A DNA stretch of 64,000 nucleotides, from assembly GCA_022605405.1 (NCBI GenBank), contig JABYQQ010000007.1, positions 2,418,001 through 2,482,000 on the forward strand. Direction: 5' to 3'. A program made the translations under genes and the position numbers. The number at the start of each line of letters is the position of its first letter. The stretch's first letter is position 1. Source of the DNA: Earliella scabrosa (Eukaryota; Basidiomycota; Agaricomycetes; Polyporales; Polyporaceae). Below are positions 58,142-64,000 of this stretch, in pieces. Under the pieces are notes generated by a model. It was not told where the DNA came from. It saw only the letters and a program-made list of their open reading frames with translations, and ran no database searches.

Positions 58142-60692
58142 TTAGTTGGCCCGAGTTCCGGAGCCCGAAGCCTGGGGAGGACGTGGGGAGTCCTGCACGA
58201 GCTCCTCGACGATCTCGGTCACGATGGAGTCCTCGCGCTCCTTGCTCACCTCACCGTGGCGTGGGACAAGGGCCTCGACCTTCGACGCCAGCACAGGGTA
58301 CTTGGACGGCGTGAAGCCCATCTGAAGGACAAAGCAGTGTCAGCGCGCTGCCCCTGCCATAACGGGGGAACAATAGGAATGCTCACATCACCAAGACGCC
58401 TGACGATAGAGTCTGCAGCGGCAACGCGACCAGCCTGAGTGCTCATCCCGGAGCCGCCAAAGGTACCCCATGATGCATCACGGCGATGTCCAGTACCATG
58501 CATTGTGTTGGACCTCCGCGGTGGCGGGACACTGTAGAGCTCAAGTTGTGGGAACGGCCCGCGGGCGTTGCTGACAATCTGGGGTTCTTCGGTTGCAGTG
58601 CCCTGAGGAGCAGGGGAAGATTCATCTACCGGTCGCACAGCAGGTTCATGTGCGCCTGGCGGACTGATCGGACTGTCGTGAAGATCCTTTGTCTCACTAC
58701 ATGCAAGAAGAGGACGGAGGACGGATGAGTATGCGCCACCACGAGAAATGCGACGCAAAGTGCACCATACCTGTCCGTTGAGACGTTCATCTTGCGTTTC
58801 TTACGCTCCTCTCGCAGACGGCGATACTTCTCCTTTTCGGCAATGTACGCCTCCTTAGCAGCCTGCAGTGACTTCTTCGCGGCATCGGGCGATTCCAAGG
58901 ATGTGACGCCATACATGGTGACCTCGGCGTCCGTGCCACTCCCATTGGGACGAGGAGGGAGGGCCGGGACCGTGTCCGCCCAATTGATATCATCATGGAG
59001 ATATTGGAGGTGACGCACGCCGCAGGGGTCCGGGGGTATGGCAAAGGGGTCATCGACAACCCACTCACCTGAATGACCGTGCACGTGAGGAGGACCGAAG
59101 TGGTGCGGACCAAACCGACCACGAGGTGGAGGCGGGGCGTGCCCTCGATGATATACGTGATAGTGTCCGAATGGGTTGTGCGGGGAGGGGGGAGGAGGAT
59201 GATGGGAATGAGGACCCGGTGGAGGAGGCGGACCTGGTGGAGGAGGCGGACCTGGTGGAGGAGGCGGACCTGGTGGAGGAGGCGGACCCGGTGGAGGCTG
59301 GAAATGTCCAAAAGGAGGAGGCGGCGGCGGCGGAGGTATTCCTGCAAAGGGACCACGCCAGGAACCAAAAGGTACACTGGGTGACGGGCGGTGACGACCT
59401 CGCCCGTGATGAGGAGCCCAGTGGTCATCCCAAGGGCGGCGCCTTTCGCGCAGGGGGGTAGAGGTGGTCGGCTCAGCGCGAGATGGACTTTGGGTAGTGG
59501 GATCGGCGACCTGTGTACCCGTGATATCCGCAATGACACGGATGACATTACTGAGGGCGTCCGCGACTCTGCGTCCAGCAGCATCCTCGGCAGAGCGCCT
59601 GCCGTCCGCTACAGCTTGCCGTATCTCGTCTGCATTCATGATGGCGCTGCGACGAATCTCCTCCGCAGCTCGAGCGACTTGCTCGCGGTGAGTCTGCCAA
59701 TACGTACCATTGGACGCATTGCGGACGATGTTGCGGATGCCCTCTGAAAGCTCCGGGTGAGAAGCTATGATGCTGGACAGGGTGCTGAAGAGGTCCGCGA
59801 CGTCGTTCGCGATGTTGGAACTTGCTGGAGGAGACATGTTGTCCAGGTTGGGCAGAGGCGGGTCATCATGCTGGGTTTCCGACGGTTTCTCGGTCGGAGC
59901 AGGGGTCCTGGACTTCGGGGTAGGGGTGTGGGGACCAAGGGCGGTGGAGGTACGACTGCGACTCCCACGCCGCCGGAAGACTGCATCCGTGCTGGCATTG
60001 TTGACCGCGACAACGTGAATGGGATGCTTCGCTCCCGGTTCATCAGCAACGAGGGATTGGGTGGATGAGATAGTATCAGGGGTGTCGGGACGTGCTCTAC
60101 CTTTACCCTTGTCAAGGGTGGTAGCAGCGAAGATCTCAGGGAGAGTATTGGTGGAGTCGCTACTGATGGACGCCCGACTGTCACTTTGACCTCCGTTGTC
60201 GAACTGCGAGACGTCGGCGTCGCTTTCGAGTACTTCAACGAAGGCATGGGTTGGAGCCGCAGTGAAAAGACCGTCAAGACGGGAAGGTATGGGCTGCCAT
60301 CCGTCTTCCACCTCCATTTCGAACAGGACGGGGGCAGAACGGCCGAAGGTATTGCGATAGTTCATTGCGGAGGCAGTGCGCGGGGTCTCCGGGAGCGGCT
60401 TATCATTGCGAAGGGCGTCGAGGTCGCGAACATTGAATTTAACAAGGTTGAGCGCACCATCGTTCCTCTGCATGACCGCCGAGTGATAGTAGTCCTGAAG
60501 CTCCTCCTCAGAGCTAAGAGTGACTTCATCCCCATCACTGTCGACGTACGAGACGCCAATGCTCTGGAGAGGGATGTCGTACAATGCCTCGATCTTGGCG
60601 GCGAGGGCGTTCCAGGAGGGCCTCTCGGGAAAGGTGACGCGACGGACGAGACCGTCGGGAGGTTTAGAGAACTTGAACTGGATGGGAGACAT
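58142..60692 (-). CDS. PB1-domain protein with Pro-rich centre and UBA-like C-terminus (possible autophagy-receptor-like)
   Basis: About 800 residues, three exons. The N-terminal PB1 domain starts IQFKFSKPPDGLVRRVTFPE and carries the acidic OPCA motif YVDSDGDEVTLSSEEELQDY. After it comes an acidic VEDGWQPIP segment (W132, I135) that fits a W-x-x-I Atg8-interacting motif. A disordered part follows, then a helical region (VADLFSTLSSIIASHPEL, EEIRRSAIMNADEIRQAVAD), a poly-Pro/Gly tract, a coiled coil (KKSLQAAKEAYIAEKEKYRR) and, in the last exon, IVRRLGDMGFTPSKYPVL leading to IVTEIVEELV, which resembles a UBA. PB1 plus UBA recalls p62/NBR1 receptors, but no ZZ or FW domain is visible. Function is inference only. 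Confidence 0.8.
59219..59290 (-). repeat. Four 18-bp tandem repeats coding GPPPPP-type units
   Basis: On the plus strand the unit ggaggaggcggacctggt repeats four times, nearly perfectly. It encodes Gly plus five Pro in the PB1 protein. The copy number is probably variable between strains. Confidence 0.9.
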
Positions 60693-61141
60693 GGCGATAG
60701 AGATGGCGGTAACGAGTCGACTGCGAGAGTTTTGGCTTTATAGCGTCGTGGGGAGAGGTGTACAACGATTTCGAACTCCGCTGCGCAGTGTCCGATCGAG
60801 CTACTAAGCGCCTGCTGCGCGTATTGTGGCACTGCATTGCGTAACTCAATCAACCACTCTCCTTCAGTCTCCCTCCGGCGCCAGGACTCGGATAGACACA
60901 AGTCCTACCTGACCTAACTGCGCACACGGCGGAGCATTCATCCATGCTGCGGGTAGGTTCAAGTCATAGTGACACAAGTTGACATTGCTTCTGTTCCTGA
61001 TTATCCTACAAGGGTACGAGCACTGCGCCGCAGTGGCTCTCGAACGACACAGGTCCTCTACGCGAAGATAGCAAGGCTGGAGTCGAGATCGACAGGGTCG
61101 TTGAGCTACACAGGGGGCTTTGGTCAGTACCAGATCTGAAG
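60693..61141. other. Intergenic: promoter of PB1 gene, 3' flank of xylose reductase gene
   Basis: Contains the TATA box at 60737-60742. No supported frame. Confidence 0.55.
60737..60742 (-). promoter_or_regulatory. Probable TATA box of the PB1-domain gene
   Basis: CTATAAAG on the minus strand, 45-50 bp before the start codon at 60692. This implies a very short 5' leader and supports that start. Confidence 0.5.
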
Positions 61142-62642
61142 TCAGGTGATTTCTGGGCTCACGCGGAGACCGATGTTCAGAGCGCTGATCGCCTTCATCT
61201 CTTCCTCGGACAACTCAAAGCTCGTGCATGCCAAGTTCTGCACGAGACGATCATGGTTGTTCGACTTCGGGATGACTGCAAGCCCTTGCTGAAGAGCCCA
61301 TCGGAGGAGGACCTGAGCAGTAGCTGTGGGGAAAACGAGGATGGTTTAATCGAGTATTGCGCGATGGTGAATAGTAAGTGAACGAACTCTTCTGGTTCTT
61401 GGACGCAATGCTGCTGACGACGTCGTGCTGGAGAAGGCTGACGGCGTTCTTGCTGCCGCCCAGCTCGACGTAGCTCTGAGGCCCAAACGAGGAGTAGGCA
61501 GTGACGGCCATGTTCAATAACTTGCAGTACTTGACGAGGGGCTCCTGGGTCAAGTAGGGATGAATCTCGACTTGAAGGACCTGCGGCTCGATGCGGGCGT
61601 AACGGTAGACGTCGAGGATAAGCGATCCTTGCGCATTGCTGAAAATCCGTACATCAGTGTAGTTCCATACTACTCCTTTGGCAAGGTCGCGCACCTCATA
61701 CCGATGTTCTTGGCCAAGCCGTTGTCGACGAGCTTCTCAACCTCAGCCCAAGTCTCCTGGTACGGAACCTTGACTGCAGGCAATGAATATACGCCTTAGG
61801 TCCACTAGTGAACACGTACTGGGGTGAATCTTGCCATCAAGCCCCCACCATTCCTGCGGGAATTTCTCCTTCGGGTCGATGTACTCGAGCGAGATGGGGA
61901 AGTGGATAAGGTAGAGGTCGAAGTAGTCAAGTCCCCAGAGGGACAGAGACTTCTTGCAGCCCTCCTCGACCTATACTAATGTCAATGCATATTAATGGCG
62001 CGCAAAGTCCATGCACGCACGCGGTCCTTTTCGTGGTACGTGTTCCACAGCTGCATTCCCATGTTATCAACTTTCAGGGACCAATCGGAAATACCACGAA
62101 CAAACCTTGGAAGTAATCCCTGTATGTTGGGATTAGTGCGATGTGGCGTATCACGTGGAGAATGGACTCACAGACATCCTCACGCTTCACAAGGCCATCC
62201 TTGATCGCGCGGGCGAGACCCTCACCAGCCTCCTTCTCGTTGCCGTAATCGAGCGCAGCATCGAAGAGACGGTAGCCCTCCTTGATCGCGTTGTAAACGG
62301 TCTGGTTCCAATCTGTCGTGAGCTCTTGTTCTGCGGGCGCTTTCGATGCAGGAGAACTTACGTCTGCGCAGGTGGCCTTGTTGACCTAGTGGTGTGATTT
62401 GGACATGAGGCTATGGAACGCTTGAGATAAACATGGGCGCGTACCTTCCAGAGACCGAAGCTATATTTTGACAAGAGGAAGAGGGAGTGTCAAAGAGTCT
62501 CAATCTGACGCGTCCTGTTGGTGGCTCACCCTACAAGAGGCATCTATGGGACACGCAAGGAGTGAGATTGCTGGATACACGAGATATACGGCGGTGCGGT
62601 TACCTTCGCGCCAGTGCGCTTGAGAGTGACGGTGGTGGCCAT
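61142..62642 (-). CDS. XYL1: D-xylose reductase (aldo-keto reductase family 2)
   Basis: NAD(P)H-dependent reduction of xylose to xylitol, the first step of fungal pentose use. About nine exons, several very small at the 5' end. Landmarks on the minus strand: [41 protein letters not shown] with the catalytic Asp and Tyr, [11 protein letters not shown] with the catalytic Lys, and [18 protein letters not shown] with the catalytic His. Further on are [17 protein letters not shown] and [17 protein letters not shown]. The cofactor loop [15 protein letters not shown] keeps the K-S-N-x-x-R signature. The end is [12 protein letters not shown], close to the yeast xylose reductase C-terminus. The start is fixed by the first short exon. 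Confidence 0.93.
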
Positions 62643-63023
62643 GGCTGGTGAGACGGCTGGTGAGAGATCGAGAGAAAGGGTGGGGGGCCGAGTCGAGGAC
62701 GACGGGGGCTATTTGAGGGTGCGGGATTGCGGGACCCGGGCGGAGACCGCGCGTGGCGGGCCGCGAGAAGAGCACTCGAGCAGGATGAGGACATATCGAT
62801 ACCTATCGAACCCATCGATGCACGATTGGGAGCGGTCAAATGATATCATCCTCTCGCCCGGCCATTCGTCGGCGCATTCCCCTTTCTTGACCACCTGCCG
62901 TATTTGGGCTTGGCGGAACATCCCGGAGAAACCCCCGCCACGTACCCGACTCGTTCCCCGCGCTCGCGTGTCGCGCCGCCGCCGTGCCAGGGCCTCTCGT
63001 TCCCGAACGTCGCGCGTCGGTCG
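62643..63023. other. Divergent promoter region, xylose reductase (-) and ketopantoate reductase (+)
   Basis: 381 bp shared 5' region. The frame before 63024 is open for about 50 codons, so the ketopantoate reductase could start further upstream or carry a leader, but no in-frame ATG is visible there. Confidence 0.5.
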
Positions 63024-64000
63024 ATGCACATCCACGTCGTCGGCCTCGGCGCAGTTGGCTCCTTCGTTGCCTTCCACCTCCGTCGCACTCTCGCCCCCAA
63101 GCACGCCGTCATCGCCCTCCACCGCAAGCAGTCCGCGCCCGCCATCGTCCAGCGCCCCCATGGCTGGTCCGTCCTCCTCGACGCCGACGGCGTCACCCAC
63201 ACCCAGGATGGAATTCTGCACCTCTCGTACAGCATGTTCAACAACATGCAGAAGGGTCGTATGTCCATGCTGAAGGAGGCCACACAACGACGCGGTGATT
63301 ATAGGTTACCCTTGTCCCGCCCAGAAGACCCCCACGCCATGCTTCCATTAGCTGGTCCCCTCGAGTGCCTCGTCGTTGCAACCAAGGCGTACGCCGTTCC
63401 CGCCGTCATGTGGGCTCTCCGCGAGTACATCTCCCGTGATACGACTATCGTTCTTCTGCACAACGGCATGGGTGTATACGAGCACCTCGTGCGCAACGTC
63501 TTCGACATGCCCCCTGATCGTCCCAACTTCATTCTCTGTACAAACACCCACGGCCTCTGGCGCAAGGATCCTCTCCATGTTGTCCAGACTGGTGTCGGCG
63601 AGATTCAGTTGGGTATCGCGCCCGACCCGCAGGGCCGCGACTACGAAGCCGTGCTTGCTCAGGCGCGTCCCGGGTCATATACAGAACTCTCCCTCGACGA
63701 CATCGCCAACCCTGCTGATCTAAATTCTTCCAATACACGCTACATCAACCTCCGGAACACGATCACCGCTCTGACTAGTGCCCGCGCACTCGGTGCGACA
63801 TGGAGACCCTTCCAAGAGGTGCAAACCGCGATGCGGAGGAAGCTGGTGGTCAACGCGTTCGTTAACCCCATCTCTGGTCTCCTCCAATGCAAGAACGGAG
63901 ATGTGTTGAAGCCACCTAACGGTCGCTGGGTCATGAAGCGTATCTGCGAAGAAGGGGAGACCGTGTTCAGAGCCCAGCTCGATAGCGAGAACAAGGGAAG
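63024..64000 (+). CDS. panE: 2-dehydropantoate 2-reductase (ketopantoate reductase), 3' truncated by the window
   Basis: ApbA/PanE family, reducing ketopantoate to pantoate with NADPH for pantothenate synthesis. The N-terminus MHIHVVGLGAVGSFVAFHLR is a Rossmann GxGxxG motif. LECLVVATKAYAVPAVMWAL and VLLHNGMGVYEHL follow, as in the family. The C-terminal domain starts MRRKLVVNAFVNPISGLLQC and KNGDVL, with the catalytic Lys and the Asn-Pro pair. No intron appears in the 977 bp visible. A fungal insertion (about 63245-63345, GRMSMLKEATQRRGDYRLPL) separates the first two blocks. The frame is still open at the window end. Confidence 0.9.
   Translation, partial: MHIHVVGLGAVGSFVAFHLRRTLAPKHAVIALHRKQSAPAIVQRPHGWSVLLDADGVTHTQDGILHLSYSMFNNMQKGRMSMLKEATQRRGDYRLPLSRPEDPHAMLPLAGPLECLVVATKAYAVPAVMWALREYISRDTTIVLLHNGMGVYEHLVRNVFDMPPDRPNFILCTNTHGLWRKDPLHVVQTGVGEIQLGIAPDPQGRDYEAVLAQARPGSYTELSLDDIANPADLNSSNTRYINLRNTITALTSARALGATWRPFQEVQTAMRRKLVVNAFVNPISGLLQCKNGDVLKPPNGRWVMKRICEEGETVFRAQLDSENKG

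Noticed and set aside
1..64000. Transposable elements
   Set aside because: I saw no reverse transcriptase, integrase, transposase or Helitron-type frame, and no paired terminal repeats. Diverged fragments cannot be excluded without a library search.

Overview
The window is nuclear DNA from a filamentous basidiomycete, most likely an Agaricomycete and possibly a polypore. The genes are GC-rich and cut by many introns of about 50-65 bp with GT...AG ends. Intergenic DNA is short. The gene content fits that group: Zn2Cys6 and homeodomain regulators, F-box/LRR proteins, a MYND finger protein, fungal Sec3, ceramide glucosyltransferase and a xylose-reductase-type aldo-keto reductase. I see no intact transposon, tRNA, rRNA or CRISPR. 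All functions come from reading translated sequence by eye; no search was run.

Layout. 1-2288: 3' part of a RING-containing SNF2 ATPase (Rad5/Rad16/Uls1 type). 2289-4910: a decayed tandem duplication with broken copies of the SNF2 3' end, of the 3' end of the next gene, and of an unknown gene. 4911-7521 (-): ThrE/Prm10-type transporter. 8168-10411 (-): SAM methyltransferase. 11203-14025 (+): GNL1-like circularly permuted GTPase. 14884-16007 (-): Ser-rich single-pass membrane protein. 16708-19246 (-): membrane-anchored heparinase II/III-like protein. 19680-21291 (-): peroxisomal 3-ketoacyl-CoA thiolase with a PTS2 signal. 21879-23365 (+): TatD nuclease. 23456-25311 (-): TPR/F-box/LRR protein. 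25663-27158 (+): ceramide glucosyltransferase. 27414-31697 (+): exocyst Sec3. 31902-35572 (+): chromodomain/coiled-coil/C2H2 protein. 35800-36708 (-): Yop1/REEP family. 38234-41705 (+): Zn2Cys6 regulator. 42182-45477 (+): Nan1/WDR75. 45893-46625 (+): MYND protein.

47685-53541 (-) is a notable group. Two related homeodomain regulators flank a second heparinase-like paralogue, and all three lie on the minus strand. After it come an intronless F-box protein (54083-55873, -), a 2.3 kb gene-free stretch, a PB1-domain protein with a UBA-like tail and a candidate Atg8-interacting motif (58142-60692, -), a xylose reductase (61142-62642, -), and the start of a ketopantoate reductase (63024 to window end, +).

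Most genes are housekeeping and unlinked in function: membrane traffic (Sec3, Yop1, glucosylceramide), ribosome biogenesis (Nan1, GNL1), beta-oxidation and sugar metabolism. The parts that look lineage-specific are the duplicated SNF2/ThrE junction, the homeodomain-heparinase group, the PB1 protein and the MYND protein.
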